A stretch of DNA of 64,000 nt from Gracilaria domingensis (taxonomy: Eukaryota > Rhodophyta > Florideophyceae > Gracilariales > Gracilariaceae). Made by a program: the position numbers and the translations under genes. This document shows, one piece after another, positions 10,353 through 22,356 of the stretch. Position 1 is the stretch's first letter. Every line of letters begins with the position of its first letter. Below the pieces are notes generated by a model that worked only from the letters and a program-made list of their open reading frames with translations, did not search any database and was not told the origin of the DNA. The stretch lies in contig VCMS01000088.1 in the NCBI GenBank assembly GCA_022539475.1, positions 1 through 64,000 of the forward strand, in the 5' to 3' direction.

Positions 10353-11123
10353 TGATAGAGGTTGAAGCTGAAAGGGAAGGTTGAAGAAAGGATAGGGGAA
10401 TGAAGGGAAGTTCGCCAGCTCTGGCTCGGAATTTACTTGGAGGCGCTCGAGTCACCGCTTATATAGAACTACTTTGCGCAACCATCGCACAACTCCAACT
10501 CCAAGCAATACCTAAACCACTAGCTAGAGACACTCAATACTACCAATCATCTTCTAACATAACATGGTAACACTCCCACACTATCATGGCAGCTTACAAC
10601 AACAAAGCACAACACTGCACAACAGTGCACAACAACTTACGTGCCTACACATAACCATGACCATGCACAGATTCACATAGTGCCAACACACTGTAATCCG
10701 TACACGACACCATAACAGTTACGTACAAGCTCACCAACAACACGTCACCACAAACTCACTCCAAGTCCTACGTCACCAACAATACCACAGTGTAAACCTC
10801 TTGACAGCGCATCTACTCTTCACCATAGTGCCCAAGATACACCAAGCTGTCCTACATGTCCACGTACATACGTGTGTACCCTGTGCATCATGTACAGTAT
10901 GCCCAGTGTACTAGCTACACACGTGTACCCGGAAACAACCCATTAGCGCCACAACACTTGTACAACCACAATGCATATGACCATTTGCAGTAGCCAATCA
11001 GAAGCCCGTTTCACGTTGAGTTTGCGCAGAGGCGCATATGCGCTTTTCCAACGCACCCTCCAAAACAGCCCATGCTCCCAGCACTTTTGGTTTTCAGTGA
11101 CAGCACAGGGTCAACATCCAACA
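10353..11123 (-). repeat. LTR shared by tandem copia copies A1 and A2
   Basis: This single 771-bp LTR is flanked on the left by the A1 primer site and leader and on the right by the A2 polypurine tract and pol end. It therefore serves as the 5' LTR of A1 and the 3' LTR of A2. LTR-interior-LTR-interior-LTR arrays of this kind are known products of unequal recombination between LTRs. A TATA-type box (complement of TATATAAGC) is near 10,458. Confidence 0.88.
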
Positions 11124-11143
11124 CCCCCCCTCTGTCACTGACT

Positions 11144-14100
11144 TCAAACTTCTATGTGGATCACACCACCGGCTTCGCGGAACCTCTCGTGCTTCACTCG
11201 CGCAAGTGGCTTATTCAGCATGTCGGCAACCATGGAATCCGTCGGGCAGTAGAACAGTACAATCGACTTGGCCTGCAGAGCTTCTCGAGTGAAGTGGAAC
11301 CGAATCTCAATGTGTTGGTTCTCCTGTTCACCACTCCATTTCGAGCAAGGTCAATGCTGCCCTGGTTGTCAACATACATGGGAGTTGGTTCAACCAGCAG
11401 CTTTACAGACCCGTCTGCTTCCATGCCAATCACACTGCCAATGCCGTTCCAAAGTCGCCTAAGCCAGATCGCCTCCTTGGTGCCAGAGCACAAGCTCACG
11501 TACTCAGCCTCTGCACTCGACAGAGCAACTACCTCCTGTTGACGAGACGACCACGACACAGCACCACGCACATCATGAACAAGTATCCACTAGTGGACTT
11601 GCGGTTGGCAACATCGCCAGCCCAGTCAGAGTCCACATAGCCGTGCAGTTGCAAATCGGTGCTGGAGCCATACGTCAACCCGAACGTGGTAGTGCCATTG
11701 AGGTAGCGAAGAACACGCTTGACCGCCTTCCAGTGAGTGTTTCCCGGCTTCTCAACATACTTGGCCAGCTTAGCCACAGCATATGAGATGTCTGGACGAG
11801 TTCCCACAGACAGATACATGAGGCAGCCAATCGCCTGACGATACGGTACATGCGTGAGCACTTCCTCCTCAACAGACAAGTCCACACCGCACTCCATAGG
11901 AGTGTCAACGGGTTTCGACAGCTGCATGCCAAATCGCTCCAGGACCTTGTTCGTGTACGCTGACTGAGTCAAGTACAGCTCTCGCTTGGTTCTGTCTCGA
12001 TGGATTTCAAATCCAAGAACCATGCGAGCTTCTTTGAGGTCCTTCATGCGGAAACGACTTGACAGCTCTGCCTTCACACGTTCCACGGTTTTCATGCTCG
12101 GACTCGCAATCAGCAAGTCGTCAACATACAGAGCAATGATAACCAAGAAACCTAGTATGATCCCGGTGTAGACACACTCGTCTGCGTCATTCGGCTTGAG
12201 GTGCATTTCACCAACAAGGAAGGCGTATATCTTGGCGTGCCACTGTCTTGGTGCTTGTCTAAGCCCATAGATCGCTTTCTTCAGTCGGCACACCAAGTCC
12301 TCCTTTCCCTGCTGTGTGAATCCCATTGGCTGCTCCATGTACACTGTCTCGTCAAGGTCACCGTTCAGAAAGGCAGTCTTCACATCCATCTGGTGCAAGT
12401 GGAAGTCTCGTACGGCAGTCACTGACAGGATCATTCTGATGGATGTGAACTTCACCACAGGTGCATATGTCTCTGAGAAGTCCACACCCTCGATCTGCAG
12501 GAAGCCTCTTGCAACCACACGAGCCTTGTAACGCACTGTCGGTTCACCAGATGACGAAGCCTCATACTTCTGTACATACACCCACTTGGACGAAATCACG
12601 TTGCTGTCTGCTGGCCTTGGCACTAGATCCCATGTGTCATGCTCCATCAATGATCGTACTCACTCTTCATCGCCTTCTTCCAAGCTTCGGAATCAGGACG
12701 TGACACTGCGTCACCGTACGACGAAGGAGTATCATCACTGGCTGTAAGGAAAGCACTGGCACCACGCCACCACGAGGATGGCGTCTTTCTCTGACGTGTG
12801 GATCTACGAAGGGGCTGCGTCTCTGTCACTTCCGGCTCATCTTGTGGAACTGGTGTGGTGTCTTCATCCGTACTGGCATTCGTGGTACTCTCATGAGAAG
12901 CTGGTGCAGAAGGATCATCTTCAGAATGATCGGCGGATGTGTCGGAGGTTGGGGCTTCAGCAGATACCGACTTGTCGACCAAGTCGATATCCGCATAGTC
13001 CTCGTGTTCAGAGTGCTCGTCACTTTCAGTTGCAGAGCACTCGTCAAACCTCACATCTCGTGACACAATCACCTTCTTCTTCTGGCTGTCCCACAACTTG
13101 TACCCGTGGGAGCCTGAAGTGTACCCAATGAAGATGGCCTCCACTGCACGCTCTTCCAGCTTCTTCAACTTGTGATCAACCACCTTGTACCAGCAATGGC
13201 TACCAAACACACGCAGATTGCTCAGATCAGGCTTCTGTCCATGCCACAGCTCAAACGGCGTCACGTCACTCGGAAGCGCTTTGCAGGTCACTCTGTTGCG
13301 CACATACACAGAAACATTCAGAGCCTCAGCCCAAAAGCTTTTTGGCACATTCTTGTGATGCAACATTGACCTGACCAAGTCCATGAGTGTGCGATTGAAC
13401 CTCTCGGCAAGCCCGTTCTGCTGTGGATTATAAGGCACAGTTCGCTGATGCTCAATACCGTACTGCTCAAGCTTTTCGGAGAACCGATTGGACAAGTACT
13501 CACCACCATTGTCAGTGCGTAATGCACGCAACACACTCTTGCGAGCGGTGATGGTTAACACTTTCCTGCCCATCTGGTTCTCCACAAACCTGAGCCACTT
13601 GATGAACATCCGGAACACCTCATCCTTCGTCTTGAGCATGTACAAGAAGCAGTAGCGGCTGTGGTCATCGATGAATGTGACAAAGTAGTGCGAGCCTCCC
13701 AAGGACTTCACGTTCACTGGACCCGATATATCAGAGTGTACCAGGTCCAGTACGTGTTCAGCTCGTTCCCCCCCTTGCTTGGGAGTCGGAGCACGGGTTG
13801 CTTTGCCCACTACACAAGAGCCACACACATCCAGCTTCTGAGCCACATCCACATTCAGACCTGACACAACACCGTTTCGAGCCATCTGCTTGATGCCTTC
13901 CACATTCACATGAGCCATTCGAGCATGCCAAAGAGACAAGTCTGACACAAGCGCACTGTCCGTGTCCGTGAACTGATCTGCAGCAGTGCAAAGGTAGTAC
14001 AGGTCTTTGACGCGGCGCCCAACGGCAACCACTTTTGACCCCTTGTACACACATACCTTTTCTTTGTCAAACACTACCGTGCAGCCCAGATCACAAATCT

Positions 14101-15174
14101 GTGACACAGACAACAAATGGTACCGTAAGTTGGGCACGTGTACCACCTGCTTTAGCTTGCACTTACGCTTGGACCCTTCAACTGTCAGATCGAGCTCCAC
14201 ACTTCCGTGACCAACAGACTGCAACTTGGAATCATTGCCGATACTCACACCCGACGACACCTTTGTCTCGTACGTTTGGAACATTGAGTCATCATAAGTC
14301 ATGTGCGCAGTAGCTCCAGAGTCAACAATCCAGTCACTGTTAGTGGCCTTGTCGGCACCATTCGCAATGAGGCATACAAAGTCAGAATCGCTGCCGCCCG
14401 TACCTTGCTCATCGTTGAGCGCGGTATGTACACTTGGGTGAGCAGCATCGATCTGATCCTTGTTAGCCCCATCACGTTGCTTTTTGAAACAGTTCTTCTG
14501 GATATGACCCTTTATGCCACAATAGTAACACACAACCGACTTCAATGACTTCCTACGAAACTGGCGTCCCAAGAGTGCAGCATCACACCGGACTCCTCCT
14601 TGGCACGATCACTCATACGTTGCTCTTCTTGCAATAGACGGCTCTTCACAAACTCCATAGTGAGTTGGCGATCTCCGATCGTGGTGTCAATTGCAACAAT
14701 GAGGTGCTCAAAACGATCCGGAAGTCCACATAGAGCAGCCATAGCAATGTCCTCTTCTTCAACGTTGACGTCCATACTCTTGAGGTCGGAGGCCAAGTGC
14801 CGAACACGATTGATGAATTGCAACATCTTCTCGTCCTCGCGCATTTTGACAGAGTAGAAAGCACGTCTGGCGTTGATTCGGTTAAGAAGAGTCTTACGTT
14901 GAAACACATTGCAAATGGCCTTCCATGCGTCAGCAGCAGTCTCGATGTCTCGAATGTGATCCAAGTGCTCGTCGGCAAGCGTGAGTCCAATGATAGCTCT
15001 AGCCCTTTCGTCGCGGATTTGCCACTTTACCAGTTCCTCTTCATCCGTGGGTGCAGAAGTGGTGAGATGGTTCTTGAGGTCTTTCAGTGCAAGTACATAC
15101 TGAATCTTCTGCTTCCAAGTATGGAAGTTATCCTCACCCAACTTCTCGATCTTGAGCCCACTAAACGAGTCCAT
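11144..15174 (-). pseudogene. Copia A2 gag-pol polyprotein, four single-base breaks
   Basis: This polyprotein of the same family as A1 starts at the ATG at 15,174 and stops at 11,144-11,146. The middle segment from 14,572 down to 12,650 is one open frame that covers zinc knuckle, protease, integrase and the start of the reverse transcriptase. The segment 12,650-11,529 covers the rest of the reverse transcriptase (YVDDLLIAS) and most of RNase H. Four breaks separate otherwise sound blocks: near 14,587 (CACACC for CACTACC), 12,653, 11,566 (CACCACGCAC for CACCACCGCAC) and 11,316 (GTGTTGG for GTGTTTGG). Each is a loss of one base. If these are consensus errors, A2 would encode a full-length product; as written it cannot. 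Confidence 0.93.
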
Positions 15175-16420
15175 GATGTAAGAGAGGAACTGCAGCGAAC
15201 CAGATAATGCGGTGGCAGACAGGCGGCAATAGCAAACGACAGCGGTAAACAACAACAGCAAACAACAACAACAAACAACAACAAACAACAATAACAACAA
15301 ACAACAACAACAATAAAGATGAATAGTCGGGTGCAAAAGGAACTAAGATTCCTGGTACCCTAGGGAGTCGGACCCCTGACCCCCGGAGACTCTCCGGGTA
15401 AGAAACGACTTCTGCAGTCTACCTCCTCCTGCGTTCTAGGAGAAGGTGCGTCGCTCTCTACGAGACTTCCAGAGGATGGTTAATGACCGAAGATATGCCT
15501 TCACCAAGTAAAACCCTCTCTGGTCTCTTGCAAGAACTTGCGCGACCCTGAAACTGCAGGTACTATGACAAACCGAGGTACGCTTCTAGCAAGCAAACAA
15601 TGAAGTTCACAAGCGGCCTGATCCTAAAAAGGAGGTCAGCCTACGACACGTCGCCTCCCCGCACCACCGAAGCAGTACGGATCAAAAGCTCGTTTCAGTT
15701 TGCCTTCGCCACAGATCAAGAACCCAACACAAAGTCAGGTCAGCAACAATAAAGGTGGACCACCTCCTGTCCAGTGCAGTACGTCACGGCACCCCGTCCA
15801 CAAATGCCCCCGCGAAGAATACCAGGTCTTTCGACCGACACCGTTATCTGCCCCTAAGGACCGGTGGGAAACTCGCAAGACGGAACAAATGCTTTGGTTC
15901 AAGCCGCCAGACTAACGTCCCCGATTGCTCGGATCAACCGCTCGTCGCACCGAAACTCAAGTGATCACCACACCTGCCGAGCACACACGCAGTGCACGGA
16001 CTTCAACAGAAACGAATGCTGAGCACAACACACAAGTGCACAGACTTCAACAACACAAGGTCCTCAACCTCTCGGATCAGAACCCACAAAGACGACGTGG
16101 GGATCCCAACAATAATAACAGAGGGAGACCAAACGAAGCGGATAGCGATCGACAACACGGGCAACAACGAGCGCCCAAACACAATCACGATAGAAAGTCA
16201 ACGTCGAACCACCACCAACAAAACGCCCTCAGGGAGGAACGAACGACCGAAAGAAGAAAGTCAACACCGACCAACGATACGGTCAACACACCCGACGCAA
16301 CGGAGAAGGGAACGAAAGGGAAAACAGCGAAGCGGATGAACGGCGGTGAGGGAGAGCGGCGAGAATCAGCGGCGAGAGGGAACGATAACGGCAGAGGTCA
16401 GCGGGGCTGGGCCCATAACC
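15175..16420 (-). other. Copia A2 5' leader and primer site
   Basis: The leader between gag and LTR carries a CAA-type run at about 15,245-15,315. It ends in a full primer site, complement of GGTTATGGGCCCAGCC, at 16,405-16,420. It is the uninterrupted reference for locating the E-B insertion in A1. No gene is seen. Confidence 0.85.
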
Positions 16421-17202
16421 TGATAGAGGTTGAAGCTGAAAGGGAAGGTTGAAGAAAGGATGGGGAATGAAGGGAAGTTCGCCAGCTCTGGCTCGGAATT
16501 TACTTGGAGGCGCTCGAGTCACCGCTTATATAGAACTACTTTGCGACACCATCGCACAACTCCAACTCCAAGCAATACCTAAACCACTAGCTAGAGACAC
16601 TCAATACTACCAATCATCTTCTAACATAACATGGTAACACTGCCACACTATCATGACAGCTTACAACAACAAAGCACAACAACGCACAACAGTGCACAAC
16701 CGTGCACATCAAGTTACGTGCCTACACATAACCATGACCATGCACAGATTCACATAGTGCCAACACACTGTAATCCGTACACGCCACCATAACAGTTACG
16801 TACAAGCTCACCAACTAACACGTCACCACAAACTCACTCCAAGTCCTACGTCACCAACAATACCACAGTGTAAACCTCTTGACAGCGCATCTACTCTTCA
16901 CCATAGTGCCAAAGTACACAAGCTGTCCTACATGTCCACGTACATACGTGTGTACCCTGTGCATCATGTACAGTATGCCCAGTGTACTAGCTACACACGT
17001 GTACCCCGGAAACAACCCATTAGCGCCACAACACTTGTACAACCACAATGCATATGACCATTTGCAGTAGCCAATCAGAAGCCCGTTTCAGGTTGAGTTT
17101 GCGCAGAGGCGCATATGCGCTTTTCCAACGGCACCCTCCAAAACAGCCCATGCTCCCCACAACTTTTGGTTTTCAGTGACAGCACAGGGTCAACATCCAA
17201 CA
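16421..17202 (-). repeat. Copia A2 5' LTR (782 bp)
   Basis: The LTR begins TGATAGAGG (complement of the CCTCTATCA end) and ends at 17,202 with the complement of TGTTGGATG. It marks the right boundary of the A1/A2 tandem. The next bases, GTAGA (17,203-17,207), should be the target duplication; the partner copy lies left of the window. Confidence 0.88.
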
Positions 17203-18184
17203 GTAGATGACCTGCTGATTGCAAGTGAGAACATGAAAACCATGGAGCGTGTGAAGGCAGAGCTGTCAAGTCGTTTCCGCATGAAGGATCTCAAAGAAGC
17301 TCGCAGGTTCTTGGATTTGAAATCCATCGTGACAGAACAAGCGAGAGCTGTACTTGACTCAGTCAGCGTACACGAACAAGGTCGTGGAGCGATTTGGCAT
17401 GCAGCTGTCGAAACCAGTTGACACTCCTATGGAGTGCGGTGTGGACTTGTCTGTTGAGGAGGAAGTGCTCACGCATGTACCGTATCGTCAGGCGATTGGC
17501 TGCCTCATGTATCTGTCTGTGGGAACTCGTCCGGATATCTCATATGCTGTGGCTAAGCTGGCCAAGTATGTTGAGAAGCCGGGCAACACTCACTGGAAGG
17601 CGGTCAAGCGTGTTCTTCGCTACCTCAATGGCACTACCACGTTCGGGTTGACGTATGGCTTCAGCACTGATTTGCAACTGCACGGGTATGTGGACTCCGA
17701 CTGGGCGGGTGATGTTGCCAACCGCAAGTCCACCCCTGGATACTTGTTCATGATTTGCGGTGGTGCTGTGTCGTGGTCTTCTCGTCAACAAGAGGTAGTG
17801 GCTCTGTCAAGTGCGGAGGCTGAGTACGTGAGCTTGTGCTCTGGCACGTAGGAGGCAATCTGGCTTAGGCGACTTTGGAACGGCATTGGCAGTGCAATTC
17901 GAATCGATGCAGACGGGTCTGTGGAGCTGCTGATTAAACCAACTCCCATGTATGTTGATAACCAGGGCAGCATTGACCTTGCTCGTAATGGAGTGGTGAA
18001 CAGGCGAACCAAGCACATTGACATTCGGTTCCACTTCACTCGAGAAGCTCTGCAGGCCAAGTCGATTGTGCTGTTGTACTGCCCGACGGATTCCATGGTT
18101 GCCGATATGCTGAATAAGCCGCTTGCCCGAGTGAAGCACGAGAAGTTCCGCGAAGCCGGTGGTGTGATCCACATAGAAGTTTGA
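17203..18184 (+). pseudogene. Copia A3 pol 3' part: reverse transcriptase end and RNase H
   Basis: The fragment starts inside the reverse transcriptase active site (VDDLLIAS), because A1/A2 inserted between the Tyr and Val codons of YVDD. It continues through the reverse transcriptase C-terminus and RNase H (DSDWAGDVANRKS) to the conserved end HIEV and stop at 18,182-18,184. It has a frameshift near 17,310 and a TAG at 17,849-17,851 where other copies read a Lys codon. The 5' half of A3 is outside the window, beyond A1. Confidence 0.9.
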
Positions 18185-18204
18185 AGTCAGTGACAGAGGG
18201 GGGG

Positions 18205-18996
18205 TGTTGGATGTTGACCCTGTGCTGTCACTGAGAACCAAAAGTGCTGGGGAGCATGGGCTGTTTTGGAGGGTGCCGTTGGAAAAGCGCATATGCGTTT
18301 CTGCGCAAACTCAACGTGAAACGGGCTTCTGATTGGCTACTGCAAATGGTCATATGCATTGTGGTTCGTACAAGTGTTGTCGCGCTAATGGGTTGTTTCC
18401 AGGGTACACGTGTGTAGCTAGTACACTGGGCATGCTGTACATGAAGCACAGGGTACACACGTATGTACGTGGACATGTAGGACAGCTTGATGTGACTTTG
18501 GCACTATGGTGAAGAGTAGATGCGCTGTCAAGAGGTGTACACTGTGGTATTGTTGTTTACGTAGGACTTGGAGTGAATTTGTGGTGACGTGTTAGTTGGT
18601 GAGCTTGTACGTAACTGTTATGGTGGCGTGTACGGATTACAGTGTGTTGGCACTATGTGAATCTGTGCATGGTCATGGTTATGTGTAGGCACGTAACTTG
18701 ATGTGCACGGTTGTGCACCGTTGCGCGTTGTTGTGCTTTGTTGTTGTAAGCTGTCATGATAGTGTGGGAGTGTTACCATGTTATGTTAGAAGATGATTGG
18801 TAGTATTGAGTGTCTCTAGCTAGTGGTTTAGGTTTTGCTTGGAGTTGGAGTTGTGCGATAATTGCGCAAAGTAGTTCTATAAAAACGGTGAGTCGAGCGC
18901 CTCCAAGTAAATTCCGAGCCAGAGCTGGCGAACTTCCCTTGCATCCCCCCATCCTTCCTCATGTCAACTTTCTGATCCCAGCTATAACCTCTAACA
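18205..18996 (+). repeat. Copia A3 3' LTR (792 bp)
   Basis: A polypurine tract (AGAGGGGGGG, 18,195-18,204) precedes TGTTGGATG. The LTR ends CTCTAACA at 18,996. The following GAGTC (18,997-19,001) is the expected 5-bp target duplication inside the A4 protease region. Confidence 0.88.
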
Positions 18997-19886
18997 GAGT
19001 CATCATAAGTCATGTGCGCGGTAGCTCCAGAGTCAACAATCCAGTCACTGTTAGTGGCCTTGTCGCCACCATTTGCAATGAGACATACAAAGCCAGAATC
19101 GCTGCCGCCCGTACCTTGCTCATTGTTGAGCGCGGTATGTACACCTGGGTGAGCAGCATCGATCTGATCCTTGTTAGCCCCATCACGTTGCTTCTTGAAA
19201 CAGTTCTTCTGGATATGACCCTTTATGCCACAATAGTAACACACAACCGACTTCAATGACTTCCTACGAAACTGGCGTCCCACGAGTGCTGCATCACCAC
19301 CAGATTCCTCCTTGGCACGATCACTCATACGTTGCTCTTCTTGCAACAAACGGCTCTTCACAAACTCCATGGTGAGTTGGCGATCTCCGATCGTGGTGTC
19401 AATTGCAACAATGAGGTGCTCAAAACGTTCCCGAAGTCCACATAGAGCGGCCATGGCAATGTCCTCTTCTTCAACGTTGACGTCCATACTCTTGAGGTCG
19501 GAGGCCAAGTGCCGAACACGATTGATGAATTGCAACATCTTCTCGTCCTCGCGCATCTTGACAGAGTAGAAAGCAGGTCTGGCGTTGATTCGGTTCAGAA
19601 GAGTCTTGCGTTGGAGCACATTGCAGATGGCCTTCCATGCGTCAGCAGCAGTGTCAATGTCACGAATGTGATCCAAGTGCTCGTCGGCAAGCGTGAGTCC
19701 AATGATCGCTCTAGCCCTTTCGTCTCGGATTTGCCATTTCGCCAGTTCCTCTTCATCGGTGGGTGCAGAAGTGGTGAGATGGTTCTTGAGGTCTTTCAGT
19801 GCAAGTACGTACTGAATCTTCTGCTTCCATGTGTGGAAGTTATCCTCACCCAACTTCTCGATCTTGAGCCCACTGAACGAATCCAT
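18997..19886 (-). pseudogene. Copia A4 gag and start of protease
   Basis: The minus-strand frame opens at the ATG at 19,886 (MDSFSGLK) and runs through gag, the CCHC knuckle (CYYCGIKGHIQKNC) and the protease active site DSGATAHMTYDDS. It is then cut by the A3 LTR. The frame is open from start to breakpoint. The rest of pol must lie to the left of the window if it survives. The protein is very close to that of E5, with a few substitutions. This is the oldest layer of the copia nest by insertion order. Confidence 0.9.
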
Positions 19887-21146
19887 GTTGTCAGAAGGGA
19901 ACAGGGGAGCAAATCAAATACGGCGGTGGCGGGTAGACAGCAACGGCAAACAACGACAGCAAACAACGGCAGCAAACAACAGCTGTAAACAACAGCAGCA
20001 AACAACAGCAGCAAACAACAACAACTGCAAACAACAACAACGGCAAACAACAACAACAACAACAACAAAAAACTTCAATAGTCGGGACCACTGGCAGGAA
20101 CTAAATTCCCAGTACCCTAGGGGATCGGACCCCTGACCATGGGAGACCCTCCGGGTAGGAAACGACTTCTGCAGTCTACCTCCTCCTGCGTTCCAGGAGA
20201 AGGCGCGTTGCTCTTTACGAGGCGTCCAAAGGATGGTTAGTAACCAAAGATATGTCTTCACCACTTAACCCAATCTGGCCTCTTGCAAGAACTTGCGCGA
20301 CCTCGAAACTGCAGCTACTATGACAAACCACGGTACGCTCCTAACGAGCAGACAATAATGCCCACAAGCGGCCTGATCCTGAAAAGGAGGTCAGCCTTCG
20401 GTACGTCGCCTCCCCGCTCAACCGAGGTTGCACGGATCAAAAGCTCGTTTCGGTTTGCCTTCACCACAGATCAAGAACCCGACACAAAGTCAGGTCACCA
20501 ACAACAAAATTGAGCCACCCAAGTCCAACAGTGCGTCACGGCACCCCGTCAACTTCAGCACTCGCGGTACTACCAGGTCTCCCGACCGACACCGTTATCC
20601 GCCCCGAAGGACCGGTGGGAGCCCGCTAGACAGCACGTCCGCTTTGGTTCAAGCCGCCAGACTAACGTCCCCGATTGCTCGGATCAACCGCTCGTCGCTG
20701 GACCTCAGATGACAACCCCAAACGCTGAGCACACACAGTGCACAGACTTCAACAACTGCTGAGCACACACGCAGTGCACAGACTTCAACAACGAACGGTC
20801 CTAAACCTCTCGGATCAGAACCCGCAACACGACGCGGGGATCCCAACAATAACGACAGAGGGAGACCAAACGAAACGGATAGCGATCGACAACACGAGCA
20901 ACAACGAGCGCCCAAACACAATAACGATACAAAATCAACGTCGAACCACTACCACCACAACGCCCTCAGGGAGGAACGCAAGTCCGAAAGGAGAAGATCA
21001 ACACCAACCAACAACACGGTCAACACACCCGACGCAACGACCAAGAGAAGGAGAAGGGAAAACAGCGAAGCGGGTGAACGGCGGTGAGGGAGAGCGGCGA
21101 TAGACGAACGATAACGGCAGAGGTCAGCGGGGCTGGGCCCATAACC
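19887..21146 (-). other. Copia A4 5' leader and primer site
   Basis: The leader has a long CAA/CAG-type run at about 19,940-20,070 next to gag and a primer site (complement of GGTTATGGGCCC) ending at 21,146. It aligns with the E5 leader more closely than with A1 or A2. No gene is seen. Confidence 0.85.
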
Positions 21147-21394
21147 TGATGGAGGTTATAGCTGGAAAGGGAAGGTTGAGAGAAAGGATGGGGGGAATGA
21201 AAGGAAGTTCGCCAGCTCTGGCTCGGAATTTACTTGGAGGTGCTCGAGTCACCGCTTATACAGAACAACTTTGCGCAACCATCGCAAACCTCCAACTCCA
21301 AGCAATACCTAAACCACTAGCTAGAGACACTCAATACTACCAATCATCTTCAAACATAACATGGTAACACTCCCACACTATCATGGCAGCTTAC
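21147..21394 (-). repeat. Copia A4 5' LTR, first part (split by E5)
   Basis: The LTR starts TGATGGAGG after the primer site and breaks off at CTTAC (21,390-21,394), the left target duplication of E5. Confidence 0.88.
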
Positions 21395-22341
21395 TGTTGG
21401 AAGTCATGCTGTCACTGACATCAAGCAGCTGAGATGTGTGGAGTCTAGAATGGTACCTTGGTATGTGAAACCGATATTGATGTTGTTCTGTTTGGTATAC
21501 TATGTTTCTGTACGGTATACTCAGTATGGGTTGAACGTTTACGGCTACATTGGAATGCTGTGTTGGATGTTGAACCTGTGCTGTCACTGAAAACCAAAAG
21601 TGCTGGGGAGCATGGGCTGTTTTGGAGGTTGCCGTTGGAAAAGCGCATATGCGCCTCTGCGCAAAGTGAACGTGAAACGGGCTTCTGATTGGCTACTGCA
21701 AATGGTCATATGCATTGTGGTTCGTACAAGTGTTGTCGCGCTAATGGGTTGTGTCCGGGGTACACGTGTGTAGCTAGTACACTGGGCATACTGTACATGA
21801 TGCACAGGGTACACACGTATGTACGTGGACATGTAGCACAGCTTGGTGTATCTTGGGCACTATGGTGAAGAGTTGATGCGGTGTCAAGAGGATTACAGTG
21901 TGGTGTTGTTGGTGACGTAGGACTTGGAGTGAGTTTGTGGTGAAGTGTTGTTGGTGAGCTTGTACGTAACTGTTATGGTGTCGTGTAGGGATTACAGTGT
22001 GTTGGCACTATGTGAATCTGTGCATGGTCATGGTTATGTGTAGGCACGTAACTTGTTGTGCACTGTTGTGCACTGTTGTGCTTTGTTGTTGTAAGCTGCC
22101 ATGATAGTGTGGGAGTGTTACCATGTCATGTTAGAAGATGATTGGTAGTATTGAGTGTCTCTAGCTAGTGGTTTAGGTATTGCTTGGAGTTGGAGTTGTG
22201 CGATGGTTGCGCAAAGTAGTTCTATATAAGCGGTGACTCGAGCACCTCCAAGTAAACTCCGATCCAGAGCTGGCGAACTTCCCTTGCATCCCCCCATCCT
22301 TCCTCATGTCAACTTTCTGATCCCAGCTATAACCTCTAACA
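21395..22341 (+). repeat. E5 5' LTR, composite of E-B-type and copia LTR
   Basis: Bases 21,395-21,560 match the E-B LTR from its internal start TGTTGGAAG (5,303) to about 5,466. At 21,561 a complete copia LTR starts (TGTTGGATG) and runs to CTCTAACA at 22,341. U3 signals include a CCAAT-type box (ATTGG near 21,689), the palindrome GCGCATATGCGC and a TATA box TATATAAG at 22,223-22,230. Transcription should start some 25-30 bases later. Confidence 0.85.
22223..22230 (+). promoter_or_regulatory. TATA box of the E5 5' LTR
   Basis: TATATAAG lies about 110 bases before the LTR end, followed by a block conserved in all LTRs of both families. The same box occurs at the matching place in the other copies. 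It is the likely core promoter for the genomic RNA. Confidence 0.6.
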
Positions 22342-22356
22342 GGTTATGGGCCCAAC
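22342..22356 (+). promoter_or_regulatory. E5 primer binding site (initiator tRNA-Met half)
   Basis: GGTTATGGGCCCAAC follows the LTR without a gap. It pairs with the anticodon arm of initiator tRNA-Met, as in Drosophila copia. Confidence 0.85.

Noticed and set aside
15925-16452. A 175-codon plus-strand frame in the copia leader (and similar ones at 9,876, 20,738 and 22,336)
   Set aside because: It is antisense to the untranslated leader and broken differently in every copy. Composition is Thr/Asn/Arg-rich from low-complexity sequence.
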